Notes: generated by a model not told the origin, from the letters alone. A stretch of 64,000 nucleotides of DNA from Candidatus Aminicenantota bacterium (GCA_026393975.1 JAPKZD010000001.1:1-64000), one strand, 5' to 3'. Positions 25,721 to 35,328 are shown, numbered from the stretch's first letter. Program-made: numbers and translations.

Positions 25721-26929
25721 CTAGGCTTCTTCCTTCAGCGTCACCGTGTAGCGCTTCTCGGTGCTGACGTATGCCTTTATTCGCTCGAGGACATCCGGCC
25801 CCCACTTCCCTTCCGCCACGGCCTTCTCGAGGGCTGACGCATCGAGCGTGCTGACCTCGTCCCATACGCCGGCCGCCCTCAACTCCTGCTCGAGCGCCTC
25901 CCTCTCCGCGCTCCCCTTGGCCGGCCAGACGTTCCGCTCCTTCCCTGTCACGCGGAGCCTCGCCTCCGTTCCAGCTATTACCTGGACGCCCTCCTTCTCG
26001 GCGAAGGAGATGGCCGCGTCTCTGAGCTCGTCAAGTTCCCCCTCGACCCCCTTTATTTCCGTGTCGAGCTCGCGTTTCTTCCGCCACCTTTCCGCGTAAG
26101 CGTCCACGATCACGACGCCCGGCTCATCCTTCCACTTGTCCTTGGGCAACGCCTCGACCTTGACCAGGTGCTTCTTGACCGGGCACAAGTCCCAATACGG
26201 GCACCAGTCGCAGAGCGGAGACTCGTGCGGCTCATACTCCGTCGCCGCCTCGATCCTGTCGATGAGCTCCCCGATCTCTTTCTTAAGCACGTCGAGGGCC
26301 TCAGGCGTACGCATCGACCTCATCTCGACGTCGAAAGCCACCAAGTGCCATATGAGCCGGGCTTCCTTCACGTCGGGCCAGAGCTTCTGGACCCCGATCT
26401 GGTAGAGGGCGAGCTGGCGGTCCTTGTCGAGCTCGGCCTGGTCCGGGAGTTTCGAGCCCGTCTTATAGTCGTGGACTTCGAAGGCCCCGTCCGGGGCCAG
26501 CATGAGGCGGTCGATGATCCCCTTGCATTTGTATCTTCCGGAATCGTCGAGCGGGAATCGGATATACTTCTCGAGGCCCAGAACGCACCCCTCATCGAAC
26601 GGATAGTGCCTCTTGTAATAGTCCTCGATGAAACGCCGCCCCATCAGGCGGTAATCGTCTTGGGTGCGGCCCTCCTTCCTGATCTTGACCTCGGCGTGCC
26701 ACTGCTTCGCCCAATCCTTCTCGTAATACTCCAGGAGCTCCTCGAGCGGCACGACCCGGAACGCGCGCTCCTTATAGAGCCATTCCATCGCGTCGTGGAA
26801 GCGCTGGCCTAAAAAGGCTTCGACACCCTCCTCATAGCGCTTGATCTTGTCCACATAGAGGAACTTGTACTGAAGCGCGCATTCCTCGAACTTGCCGAGC
26901 TGGGAAATCGAATATTCAGGCATGGGCAA
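25721..26929 (-). CDS. PD-(D/E)XK nuclease with probable Fe-S cluster (Cas4/AddB-like)
   Basis: A 402-residue RecB-family nuclease. The catalytic core reads GIIDRLMLAPDG and FEVHDYKTG, followed by the QxxxY helix DRQLALYQIG. One cysteine near the N-terminus (FEECALQYK) and three near the core end (CDWCPYWDLC) match the four-cysteine Fe-S staple of Cas4 and AddB. The last 120 residues are a coiled-coil and helical tail not present in Cas4. Single-stranded DNA cutting in repair or defence is likely; no Cas genes or array are nearby. It stands alone, convergent with the AbrB-like gene and 46 bases downstream of the amidohydrolase gene. Confidence 0.85.
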   Translation of the reverse strand: MPMPEYSISQLGKFEECALQYKFLYVDKIKRYEEGVEAFLGQRFHDAMEWLYKERAFRVVPLEELLEYYEKDWAKQWHAEVKIRKEGRTQDDYRLMGRRFIEDYYKRHYPFDEGCVLGLEKYIRFPLDDSGRYKCKGIIDRLMLAPDGAFEVHDYKTGSKLPDQAELDKDRQLALYQIGVQKLWPDVKEARLIWHLVAFDVEMRSMRTPEALDVLKKEIGELIDRIEAATEYEPHESPLCDWCPYWDLCPVKKHLVKVEALPKDKWKDEPGVVIVDAYAERWRKKRELDTEIKGVEGELDELRDAAISFAEKEGVQVIAGTEARLRVTGKERNVWPAKGSAEREALEQELRAAGVWDEVSTLDASALEKAVAEGKWGPDVLERIKAYVSTEKRYTVTLKEEA

Positions 26930-26975
26930 TTTCTCCTCAACCTAAAGCATTATAGGAAGGTCGCTTCCTCGCGGC

Positions 26976-27761
26976 TTATTCCGCATCCTCGCTGTGGGCG
27001 ACGACGTCAATAAGCTGAGCAACTGACGATTGTACCTCCGCTAACACTTGAGCGAAGTTCGAGAGTTTAGCTCCAGTCTGCTCGTCCATATAGAGAGAGC
27101 GGTTCACTTCGACCATTATTGAATGCACGCGCCGGTCCTTTCTAAGGTACTCAGCGGGGACCAAACTCCCCCCAAAGGGCAGGTTGATCTCAACCGAATG
27201 AAAGTGGGCCCGGAAGCGCTCAACTGTGCAATCCACCAGCCACGACGGCGTGTGGAAATCATCTGTCCCGATACAGATCTCAGGCCGATCCGCCTGCTGT
27301 TCAGGTTCATAAGGGAACGGCAGGGACGGGAAACTATGGGCATCAATGATAAGGCAGCGTCCGTGAGCCGAAAGTACTTCCCTAACGGCTCTGCTGAGCT
27401 GTTCCTGATGCGGTATATAATACGCGCTGATTAGTTCTGACCGATCACCTGGCCTCATCGGGCGCCTCAGCGGCTTTCCATCAGACGTCTTAGCATAAAT
27501 AATTCCCATCCCCTTAGCCGCCATCGGCTCTTTCGAATCGTCCAAAAACCTTTCAGGATCGACAACGAGCCGGCTGACAGGGAAACGGACCGTTGTTGCG
27601 ATCTCTTGCGGCATAGTGAAAAGCTCGTCGGTGTACCAATCGGTCATCAAAAGGATCGCATGCTCGAGCTCATGCAAATCGAGCAAATATTGGCCTCTGA
27701 CGCTGACAGGAATGATAATTGAGCTATGAGGAATATGGATAACAGAAAATGGGATCTTCAT
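26976..27761 (-). CDS. N-formylglutamate amidohydrolase-family protein
   Basis: A 261-residue protein of the FGase fold (EC 3.5.1.68-like). Family marks are HIPHSS near the start, SRLVVDPERFLDD, LIIDAHSFPSLP, EINLPFGGSLVPAEYL and MVEVNRSLYMDE. I start at ATG 27761; upstream frame sequence belongs to the gap and the preceding gene. It follows the nuclease-like gene by 26 bases, so the two are probably cotranscribed. In housekeeping settings the enzyme deformylates N-formylglutamate from histidine breakdown, but no hut genes are here. In this setting a different amidase or peptidase role is possible. Confidence 0.82.
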   Translation of the reverse strand: MKIPFSVIHIPHSSIIIPVSVRGQYLLDLHELEHAILLMTDWYTDELFTMPQEIATTVRFPVSRLVVDPERFLDDSKEPMAAKGMGIIYAKTSDGKPLRRPMRPGDRSELISAYYIPHQEQLSRAVREVLSAHGRCLIIDAHSFPSLPFPYEPEQQADRPEICIGTDDFHTPSWLVDCTVERFRAHFHSVEINLPFGGSLVPAEYLRKDRRVHSIMVEVNRSLYMDEQTGAKLSNFAQVLAEVQSSVAQLIDVVAHSEDAE

Positions 27762-27787
27762 CAATCGCAAAAGGCTATTTACCAGAT

Positions 27788-28801
27788 TTATGCTTCCAGC
27801 CCGTATTTCTCGCGCAACCCATGGACAAGCCAAGCGAGCTCTTGATCCCCGGCCATAGCGGATATTACCTGCTGCCAAGTACAGGATTGAAGGAGCGATG
27901 GGTTTCTCAGTCCTTCTTTTACCTCGCGAAAGGCCCGCCAACCCTCGCAGCCTTCCTGGAATTGAGGATTCCGCTTATCATAGAGCAAAACCGCACGGCC
28001 ATCAGTTGCCACGGCCTCATCCTCGCCACCCGACTTGGGCCTCATGCAGGCGGCAAGCACGTTGCGCACTAACTGATATGTTTGGTTCAGTGGACAGGGG
28101 TCATGATCAACCAGGTAATCCCATTTGAAAAAGCTGGGTATAAATTCCCAATACTTCACGCCGATGTGCGTTAATGAACAGCGTTCCTTTCTATTCCGCT
28201 GCCGGACGTATCGACCATCACAGAATTCATCGTTATAATTCGGTGCGTCGCGGCGCAGTTTCGGCCGCGAACAGGGCCCAACCTCCGGCTCAGTCAGTTT
28301 ACATTCTACGGCAACTTGGTGTGCGCCCCTAATAAAAACGTCTATCTTGGTCTTTCTTGACGTCTCTCCCAAATATAGGATAGTTTTCTCCATTTCGAGG
28401 CTGTCGCCGGCAAGTTTGTCCGATGTGAACAGCGGATTCCCATCGTTTTCCAAAAGGCCTGATAAACAGCCCAACTTACCCAGGATTTTGAGATTCCCGA
28501 ACACGCTTTGAGCCAGGGCCTGCGAGCTCGTCATGCTCGTGAACCTTATATGCCACTCTCGTTTAGGAATAACGTTCCGGACTTGATTTATGCTCTCTAT
28601 CCCCAGTTTTTCATTGACGAGCACGTTCTCATGGCCATACTCACGCAAGAATACAGGCGGTCTTTCCGGATTATCGACATAGGTCTTTTCGAAGAGACAG
28701 TTTTTCTCGCGATAATGCGCCTTTTGAAAGGTCCAAAAGCATTGCACTAATTCCTCTTTATAGAGGCGCCATCTCTCTCTTACATCGATATTGGTTCCCA
28801 T
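27788..28801 (-). CDS. PD-(D/E)XK restriction-endonuclease-like protein (PGN_0703-type)
   Basis: A 337-residue protein with a strong RBS (AAGGAGG, 5 bases before ATG). The core TKIDVFIRGAHQVAVECKL carries the D...ExK signature of PD-(D/E)XK nucleases, and the region SSQALAQSVFGNLK before it fits a family I know as PGN_0703-type putative restriction endonucleases. Several cysteines and histidines follow. It is immediately downstream of the BREX operon in the same direction, 66 bases after the micro-ORF, so an accessory effector role in defence is plausible. The family name is from memory; the nuclease fold is better supported than the name. Confidence 0.65.
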   Translation of the reverse strand: MGTNIDVRERWRLYKEELVQCFWTFQKAHYREKNCLFEKTYVDNPERPPVFLREYGHENVLVNEKLGIESINQVRNVIPKREWHIRFTSMTSSQALAQSVFGNLKILGKLGCLSGLLENDGNPLFTSDKLAGDSLEMEKTILYLGETSRKTKIDVFIRGAHQVAVECKLTEPEVGPCSRPKLRRDAPNYNDEFCDGRYVRQRNRKERCSLTHIGVKYWEFIPSFFKWDYLVDHDPCPLNQTYQLVRNVLAACMRPKSGGEDEAVATDGRAVLLYDKRNPQFQEGCEGWRAFREVKEGLRNPSLLQSCTWQQVISAMAGDQELAWLVHGLREKYGLEA

Positions 28802-28867
28802 CTGTCCTCCTTATAATAAGGAAAATCCTTTTTGCATTAGCACTCTGTTGAGATCAAACCCATATCT

Positions 28868-28978
28868 TTAGTATCTCCATAGAATTGGGAGGCCGTAAAT
28901 CTGAAGGGGTCCAATGTTGGGAATTTTGCCTTGGGAGCGAAGCTCTCTAATATAACAATCGAGCGTCTTCATTCTCAT
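28868..28978 (-). CDS. 36-residue micro-ORF coupled to brxA
   Basis: A 36-codon frame begins at ATG 28978, overlapping the brxA stop in ATGA exactly as the other junctions of this operon do, and ends at TAA 28868. It reads MRMKTLDCYIRELRSQGKIP then PNIGPLQIYGLPILWRY and has no family that I recognise. It could be a real coupled microprotein or a remnant of a longer BrxA C-terminus. Confidence 0.35.
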   Translation of the reverse strand: MRMKTLDCYIRELRSQGKIPNIGPLQIYGLPILWRY

Positions 28979-29775
28979 TGTCGCTTGTCTTTTTCGAACA
29001 AAGCCTCCTGGGTCGCACTCCTCGCGGGTTTCCTCAGTATGGCCAGATCGTTATCCAACCCGTGACGGACAATGTCGAGTCTAGATGACCCAGCCCTAAG
29101 GCTTTCGGCGTGAATCGGTTTGATCCAGAACGGGAAGAAGTTGGGGCTATCGATCAGATCCTTCAGCGGGGCTGAGCCGTTGGCGCGGGTGTGGAGGGAT
29201 GCTTCGGCTAGCCATACGATCAGTTGGGAATCATCGAGGGCCAGTGTTTTGCCGGCGGTATAGATTCCCTTTGTGCCGGTCTCCTGGAGCACGCCCCAGT
29301 CCAGGTACGAACGCAGCACGCGGCGGGCTGCTCGGGAAACGGTCTCCCGCTCACCGTATTGCTCGCGGACCCGGCGCTGGACATGAGCCGCGGCAGCGGA
29401 ACCCTGAAGCCTCAGAAGACGGCCGGTCTGAGTGGCTACACCCGACCAGAACGGGTAGACGGCCATGACCATCCCCCAGTGGATGGCCAGATGATCGCGT
29501 CGAGGAACACGCTTGAGGAGTTCCAAGCCTTCGATTCGCAAGGACTCAAGCTCGCTCGGAACCGTCAGCCATGTCTTGAGGAGAATCGTGATGATCTTCT
29601 CGCGATTGCCGCGTTCAGCCAGGACGCCTACGGACACCTTATCCTTTAGCAGCTCCTGCAAGGCATTGTTGACCGCAGCCTTGTCATTCCCTGCCAGGAT
29701 CAGGTTGGCCGTCTGCTCAAGCCATTCCAGACGCACCCGCTGACTGAATCCGATCTGGTCGGTCCGTCTGGTCAT
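28975..29775 (-). CDS. brxA: BREX-3 BrxA (DUF1819-like)
   Basis: A 266-residue protein placed last in the canonical type 3 order, directly after pglZ (ATGA overlap at 29772-29775). BrxA proteins are NusB-like, helix-rich and bind nucleic acid; the sequence fits, with long amphipathic helices (GFSQRVRLEWLEQTANLI, LESLRIEGLELLKRVPR, VSRAARRVLRSYLDWGVL). The assignment rests on position and fold style more than on a sharp motif. In BREX, BrxA is needed for defence in E. coli type 1 systems. Confidence 0.8.
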   Translation of the reverse strand: MTRRTDQIGFSQRVRLEWLEQTANLILAGNDKAAVNNALQELLKDKVSVGVLAERGNREKIITILLKTWLTVPSELESLRIEGLELLKRVPRRDHLAIHWGMVMAVYPFWSGVATQTGRLLRLQGSAAAAHVQRRVREQYGERETVSRAARRVLRSYLDWGVLQETGTKGIYTAGKTLALDDSQLIVWLAEASLHTRANGSAPLKDLIDSPNFFPFWIKPIHAESLRAGSSRLDIVRHGLDNDLAILRKPARSATQEALFEKDKRQ

Positions 29776-31778
29776 TCCCTCCTCCTCTCGATCTGGACCA
29801 GAGGGACGATGAGTTCCTCGACTGAAATGCCGCCGTGGCTCACGGTGTGCTGCTTTTCTTGGACAAACGCCTGCCGAGCAGGAGCCAGGAGAGCGAGGTA
29901 GTCCTCCGGGAGGCCAACGGGGTCCCATTCCATCGCGGCCGGGAAGCGCTCCTTCACCTTGCCACGAAGGGCTGCGTCGGGATAGACGCGGACCCGTTCA
30001 CCGCGCAGGTCCGCCACGGCTCCTTCCGCCGGACGGCCGCAGCCTGCCGCTTCGATATTGCCGTGGTCGGAGGTGAGGTAGACGCGGAATCCCCGATCCA
30101 AGAGCAGATCGAGGAGCGTGTTCAGGTAGGGTTGCTGGGCCCACTGGCGCACCTGGTTCTGCATGCCTGCGGTGCCCAGCTCCATGCCGTGCATAATCTT
30201 GTCGACCTTATCGACAACCAGGCCGGCAACTCTCACTTTGGGATGTGAAAGCGCTTCGGAAAAGATTTCCAGGGTACCGTCGCCCAGACCCTTGGCGTAA
30301 ATGACCTCGTTAGGCGTGAACCCCTGATCCGCCCAGAATTGCGCCCATAGTGCAGGTTCCTTGTCCGTGGTCTGAATACTGTTTGGAAAAAAGATTGGAG
30401 CCTTGCCGGCGAATGTGGCCTGGCGCGAAACGGATGTGAGTGAAGGAATCCAAGCGAAGACAGCCTGCTCCCGGAATCGGAAGCCGGGCTGCCTTAAGGC
30501 GAGCGCGCTACGGACCACCAGCCACTGGTCCATGGCAAGACCATCCACCACGATTAGTGCGATCTTCGCGTCACGGTCTTCTCCCATCTGACGGGCAAGA
30601 AACCGCGGGAGGTGATGCAGCATGACCGGAGGCACTGGCGGCAGGTTGACAAGCCCGGCGTACCGCTTGAAGAGCCAGGCAGCGAAACCGGCGTCCATCT
30701 GTGCCTGCAAGCTCTTGATGCGTTCGCCCGTCTGTTCGGGAATAGCTTCGGCCTGATCGATCGCCAGCAGGATTAGCTCCGCCCATCCACGGGCAAAGCG
30801 GAACCAGTCCGTGTGCTTTGCGTCATCGGCGGGAATGAATATCTCCAGGCTGTCGATGAGCTTGCCCAAGCGACGAGACCTGTCCTCGATTGGGGCGGTT
30901 CGAACGCCAATGCCTACCCAGGTTTTAGACAGGGTGTTTGCATGATCGTGTGATACGGAATGCAGCAAACCCTCGACGAACAGGTTGTCGATATAGACCC
31001 GGATGTCATGGTGGTCGAATGGGAGATCGACGGGTCCCTCAATAGTCAGACCGTATGGTTTCCCGCCTTCCCGAACACCAGGCTCCCCTTTTGCTGCCTC
31101 ACGATCGAGGAAGATCATCCAGCGCTCCTGGAGGAATGCGAAGAAACTCTCCCGGTCCGAAATAAGCGTCTCAAGCGGCCAGTCGTCGAAGATGTTGCTT
31201 TGACGCAGGAGTTGGATGAACCGCTCGTCCAGCATAGTCGGGATGCGCTGGCTGCGGTAGTGACGGCGCAGAAGCACCCGCAACAGATCCGATGGCTGTT
31301 TAATCAGCTCCGGCGCGATTTCAAAGACGTGTCTGAGGACGAATTCCTTAGTGGCGTTGTCGCCCAACTGGCCGGGAGCGTACCGCCGCTGGGCCTCATA
31401 CAAGGCATCGAGGTCCCCGCGGTCCAGGGCGGTCACGACCGAGTAGCTGAGGTTCGGGAAGATATCTCCAAGACTGAAGGAGAGCTTGCGGCCCGCCTGA
31501 AGGAGATCATAGGGCAACCCACTGAGGTCGCTGGCTTGGGAGCGCAATACGACGACGAGGTCTGTGTGCTCGCCCCGGTCCCAGCGGGAGCGGAACTTCG
31601 ATTCGTAGGCGTAGCGAAAAGAGATGGGGTCATCGAAGGGGATTAATTCGAATCCCCGTTCATGGATGCCTTCGAGAATGCCTTCCTCAAGAAGGAGTCC
31701 ATCCGGGTCAGCGACTAGAGTAAGTCGTGCAACCTTCGGGGTGAACTCCGTCAGGATTTGATCGCGCCAAGAACTCAA
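29772..31778 (-). CDS. pglZ: BREX-3 alkaline-phosphatase-like PglZ
   Basis: A 668-residue PglZ. The alkaline-phosphatase-type core shows LIVVDGLAMDQW with TSVSRQATFAGKAP (metal/nucleophile region), TSDHGNIEA and the late HTVSHGGISVEELIVPL. PglZ is the hallmark protein of every BREX type; E. coli PglZ is a metal-dependent phosphodiesterase in vitro. Its start overlaps the glycosylase stop in ATGA and its stop overlaps brxA in the same way. Length matches type 3 PglZ. Confidence 0.93.
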   Translation of the reverse strand: MSSWRDQILTEFTPKVARLTLVADPDGLLLEEGILEGIHERGFELIPFDDPISFRYAYESKFRSRWDRGEHTDLVVVLRSQASDLSGLPYDLLQAGRKLSFSLGDIFPNLSYSVVTALDRGDLDALYEAQRRYAPGQLGDNATKEFVLRHVFEIAPELIKQPSDLLRVLLRRHYRSQRIPTMLDERFIQLLRQSNIFDDWPLETLISDRESFFAFLQERWMIFLDREAAKGEPGVREGGKPYGLTIEGPVDLPFDHHDIRVYIDNLFVEGLLHSVSHDHANTLSKTWVGIGVRTAPIEDRSRRLGKLIDSLEIFIPADDAKHTDWFRFARGWAELILLAIDQAEAIPEQTGERIKSLQAQMDAGFAAWLFKRYAGLVNLPPVPPVMLHHLPRFLARQMGEDRDAKIALIVVDGLAMDQWLVVRSALALRQPGFRFREQAVFAWIPSLTSVSRQATFAGKAPIFFPNSIQTTDKEPALWAQFWADQGFTPNEVIYAKGLGDGTLEIFSEALSHPKVRVAGLVVDKVDKIMHGMELGTAGMQNQVRQWAQQPYLNTLLDLLLDRGFRVYLTSDHGNIEAAGCGRPAEGAVADLRGERVRVYPDAALRGKVKERFPAAMEWDPVGLPEDYLALLAPARQAFVQEKQHTVSHGGISVEELIVPLVQIERRRE

Positions 31779-32557
31779 GACGCATCTCCTACATTTTTAT
31801 GGGCGCAAAGGTTCGAAAAACGACACCGAACACAGGCTGGTTGCAATGGTCTGCATACTTCGCGTCCGAGCTCCCAGAGAACAAGATCGAAGATACCAGG
31901 ATACTCCGGGTGAAGCTCTCGCGCCCGAAAGATCAAATAATCGACCGAGGCATTCTTGGGAACAAACCCCATTCGGGAAAATACTCGTGTGATTTGAACA
32001 TCCACGGATATGTCGATGGAGTATCTATCGCTGACGGCGACACGAAAATCTCTCACAAGGATGTTGGCTGCCATAGAAGCGATCTTCTGACCTACACCCC
32101 GGAACTCGAGAAAACGGCGCACGATCGTGGCGCTCGAGGGTTTGCCGGTCCAAATTGCTGCAGCGTTGCCACAAAATTCATTCCTTATACGATGCACTGC
32201 AAAGAGAATGTTCTTTGACATTTCATTCGGAAAGCGGTGTATAGGCGTCGGTTGAAGCATGGCCTCGTTAAGCTTTTCCGGCGAAATTTCTGCAAGCCTA
32301 GCCAAATTCGCGAAATCGAAAAAGCCGAGGCGCAGCCTCAATTCATAAGGTATCCGCCATGCCTTCTCAGCCCTTATCTGGCGATCCATGATGCATGCAA
32401 CAACAAATGCATGAGGATGAAGGTCGATATCGTTTAGCAGGTCGTCAGCCTCTTTCTCACCGGTGAATTTCACACGGGCACGCGGCGTGCTGAGCCTGTC
32501 ATACCCTTCTTGAACCAATTGGTCACGAAGACTGCTCACCCTCTCCAGCTTCAGCAT
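31775..32557 (-). CDS. EndoIII-like HhH-GPD DNA glycosylase with Fe-S loop, inside BREX operon
   Basis: A 260-residue helix-hairpin-helix glycosylase. The HhH and catalytic lysine are FRGVGQKIAS (K158), the catalytic aspartate is in ISVDVQITRVFSRMG (D186), equivalent to K120 and D138 of endonuclease III but about 10 residues further apart. Four cysteines at 235, 242, 245 and 251 give C-x6-C-x2-C-x5-C, identical in spacing to the EndoIII [4Fe-4S] loop. Bifunctional base removal and strand nicking is therefore likely. It is not a housekeeping Nth: the N-terminal 100 residues are different and it is coupled at both ends (7-base overlap with brxHII, ATGA with pglZ). A role in attacking modified phage DNA is inferred. 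Confidence 0.85.
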   Translation of the reverse strand: MLKLERVSSLRDQLVQEGYDRLSTPRARVKFTGEKEADDLLNDIDLHPHAFVVACIMDRQIRAEKAWRIPYELRLRLGFFDFANLARLAEISPEKLNEAMLQPTPIHRFPNEMSKNILFAVHRIRNEFCGNAAAIWTGKPSSATIVRRFLEFRGVGQKIASMAANILVRDFRVAVSDRYSIDISVDVQITRVFSRMGFVPKNASVDYLIFRARELHPEYPGIFDLVLWELGREVCRPLQPACVRCRFSNLCAHKNVGDAS

Positions 32558-35321
32558 GCGCTACCCTCTACTCGAATCACAAGCAGGGGCACCATTTCCG
32601 GATAGGCATGGGCTTTCTGGTCAAGCTGCTCCTGGAAACTCCGCTCCTCCTGCGCGAGGAGGTTCAGGCGATAGTTTCGGACTTGGGGCAGGCCGATCCG
32701 CTCGACGGTCTTGCGGCGAGCGGCAAAGGCGTAGTTGGCCTTCTCGCGCTCACGTGCGATGCGGACCCGGTGCTCTTGCACGAGCGCCTCGTAGATAGGC
32801 TTCCCATGTTCTTCCGCGGCGTTCTGCAGCTTTGCGAAGATGGATTGGGAGACCTCGGCGTCAAGAATGGACAGGATCTTTGTGCTTGCTGCGAGGAGTT
32901 GGTCCCACACGTGTCTGGCCGTCGGCATGTAGATCATGCCGTTGTCGGCCAGGAAGAGAGGCATGATCCTTCGACGGTTCCACTCCATGGTGGCAATCGA
33001 GATTCGCCACAAGGACCAGACGCCCTGGACTTCCTCGGAGAGACCTGGGATCGACACGATGGAGACCGGCTGGCCCGGCGCAAAGCGAGGAAGACGCATG
33101 GCCAGACCACGGACCTTCGGATCTTCCAGGGTCAGGTGCCGGGCGGCCGGAAGCCTCTCGGCTTCTTTGCCCGTAAAGACCACGTTCTCGTAGGTTTCGC
33201 CGTCGGGCCAAGTGAGGTTCCAGCCCTGGCTTTTCCTCTCGGCATGGCCGCCATGCGCTGTCAGGTAGCTCACGGTCATGCGCTCGACCCAATGGGGCAA
33301 GGGATGGGTTAGCAGCCGCTGGGCTTCGCCAGGCTCCAGGTCCTCGGTCGCGCCGAGCACGGATGCGGTCGCGCGCGCCTCGCGGGCCTGCTCCTGCACT
33401 CGGGCAACCACGCTCTCCACGGAGTCCTCCACCTTTTCGGGGTTGAGAATCGCTTCGACATACATTTTGTCGAACATCCGTCCGGCCTGGGCAGAGTCGA
33501 GGACGTCACCGGTCTTGTCGATGCCGAACTCCTCGAAGATGACGGCGAGCTTCTGCTCCAATACCTCCCGGACCCGGTGCTCGACCGATCCCTCAAAGAC
33601 AAAGTTGACCGCGCGAACCGCATGGGCCTGGCCGATACGATCCACCCGGCCGATCCGCTGTTCGAGACGCATCGGATTCCAGGGGATGTCGTAGTTGATC
33701 ACCACGTGGCAGAACTGGAGGTTCAAGCCCTCTCCGCCCGCTTCGGTGGAGATGAGAATGCGGGCATCCTTGGCGAATGCCTCCTGGACTCGCTTGCGCT
33801 CTTCCATGTCCATGGAGCCGTTCAGGCAGACGACCGAGAACCCCCGCTCAATCAGGAATCGCCGCAGCATCTCCTGGGTGGGCACGAACTCGGTGAACAC
33901 CAACGCCTTGAGCTCCGGGTCACTCTCTTCAGATTGGAGGCGATATAGCCAGTCGAGTAGCGCCTCGGCCTTGGCGTCCGGGCCCGCCTGCTCGCAACGG
34001 GCCGCGGCCTCCAACAGCAACTTCACCTCGGCGCGCTCGTTCTTGAGCGCCTTGAGGCGGGTGCGAAGCAGCATGTCGATCTGCTCCTGGCCATCCAGGT
34101 CTGCCCATTCCTCCTCGGAGGTGAGCGGGAAAAGAGTCAGTTGCTCTTGGGGTGCGGTGAGCGCTTCGAGCCGCCTTTCGAGCGTGGTGCGGATGGCGCT
34201 CGTGCTGGAGACTACCAAGCGCTGCATCAGGATCATCAGAAAGCCGATGTAGCTCCTCTTCTCCCGCATGGCCTGGTTGTAGCCTTCGCGCTAAGCTGCG
34301 TGCGCCGGGGTTTGAACAGCGGTTTGCCATCGGCATCGATGGCGTGGCGCTTCTCGGTGCGGATCACATGCGGCTGGACCCGCTCGCGGGTGACGCTGCC
34401 GATGTCCGGGAACGCCTGAGCGTCGATCAGGGACACCAGCCGGTAAAAGGCGTCGGTCTTGCCCTGGTGCGGGGTGGCTGAAAGCAGCAGGAAATATGGC
34501 GCGGCCTCGGAGAGTCCCTGACCCAGTTTAAAGCGAGCCACCTGGTCGGTGCTGCCGCCAAGGCGGTGCGCTTCATCGACAATGACCAGGTCCCAGCCGG
34601 CGGAGATCAGATCCTCGAACCGTTCGCGGTTGTGCTCGCCCACCTGGGCCGCGGTCCATCCACGGCGCTTGTCCAGGGGCTTGACCGAATCCATCGGCAC
34701 AACCACCTGTGAGAACATTTGCCAGGCGTTGGCGGGGAGAACCTCCGGGTCATGATTGTCCTTCTCGCCGTTTCCCGGACCCGTTGCCGGGGCGATCCGT
34801 TTCAATGTCTTGATGTCCTCGGGGAGCACGAGCTGGAAGGTCTCACCGAAGTGAAAGCGCATCTCGCTGACCCACTGGCTCACCAGTCCCTTCGGGGCGA
34901 TGACCAGTGTCCGTTTGACCAGCCCGCGGAGCTTGAGCTCCCGCATGATGAGACCGGCCTCAATGGTCTTGCCCAAGCCAACCTCGTCCGCCAGGAGATA
35001 GCGCACCCGGTCGTTGGCGATGGCGCGGGATAGAGCACGGATCTGGTGCGGCAGCGGGATGACGGAGGACTCAATGGGCGCGAACAGGACGTCCTGGGTC
35101 AGGGCGTCGGCCACCCGCACGGCAGCAGCGACGTAGGCGATATCGTCCGGCGAGCCGGTGCCCGCGCTCTCCAGGGACTTAAGCCTGGAAGCCGGGATGC
35201 GGACCACGGAGTCGCGGCCGGGCAGCCAGACGCGGCAGGTCGTCTCACCCCAGAGCGTCTGGACTTCGATAACCTTGCAGACGCTGTTATGGATGGTACT
35301 ATATCGCCAGAACGATTCCAT
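32551..35321 (-). pseudogene. brxHII: BREX-3 SNF2-type helicase BrxHII, split by frameshift/deletion
   Basis: Two overlapping frames together make one BrxHII (DrmD-like) helicase. The first (35321-34236) has lobe 1: DEVGLGKTIEAGL, DEAHRLGG and LLLSATPHQGK. The second (34269-32551) has lobe 2: LVFTEFVPTQEML, ILISTEAGGEGLNLQ and RIGRVDRIGQ. Lobe 1 runs normally to FKPRRTQL, then reads a frame-shifted tail of about 17 residues. The correct frame resumes at EGYNQAMREKRSYIGFL. The family normally has a longer linker here, so a small deletion, roughly 20-30 residues by my estimate, has probably occurred. All helicase motifs survive, and the second frame has an ATG at 34269, so a two-piece protein is conceivable. 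A sequencing or assembly error is also possible. Confidence 0.82.
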
Positions 35322-35328
35322 CTCCTAT

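Noticed and set aside
25721-26929. Cas4 of a CRISPR system
   Set aside because: There are no cas1/cas2 genes or repeat arrays in the window and the protein has a long extra C-terminal part; called only as a Cas4/AddB-like nuclease.
33715-33740. Sequence resembling the tRNA 3' end at 51410-51440 (GAGGTTCAAGCCCTC then a GCCC run)
   Set aside because: It lies inside the coding sequence for helicase motif V of BrxHII (GGEGLNLQ) and fits codons; similarity is coincidental, so it was not taken as the second attachment site.
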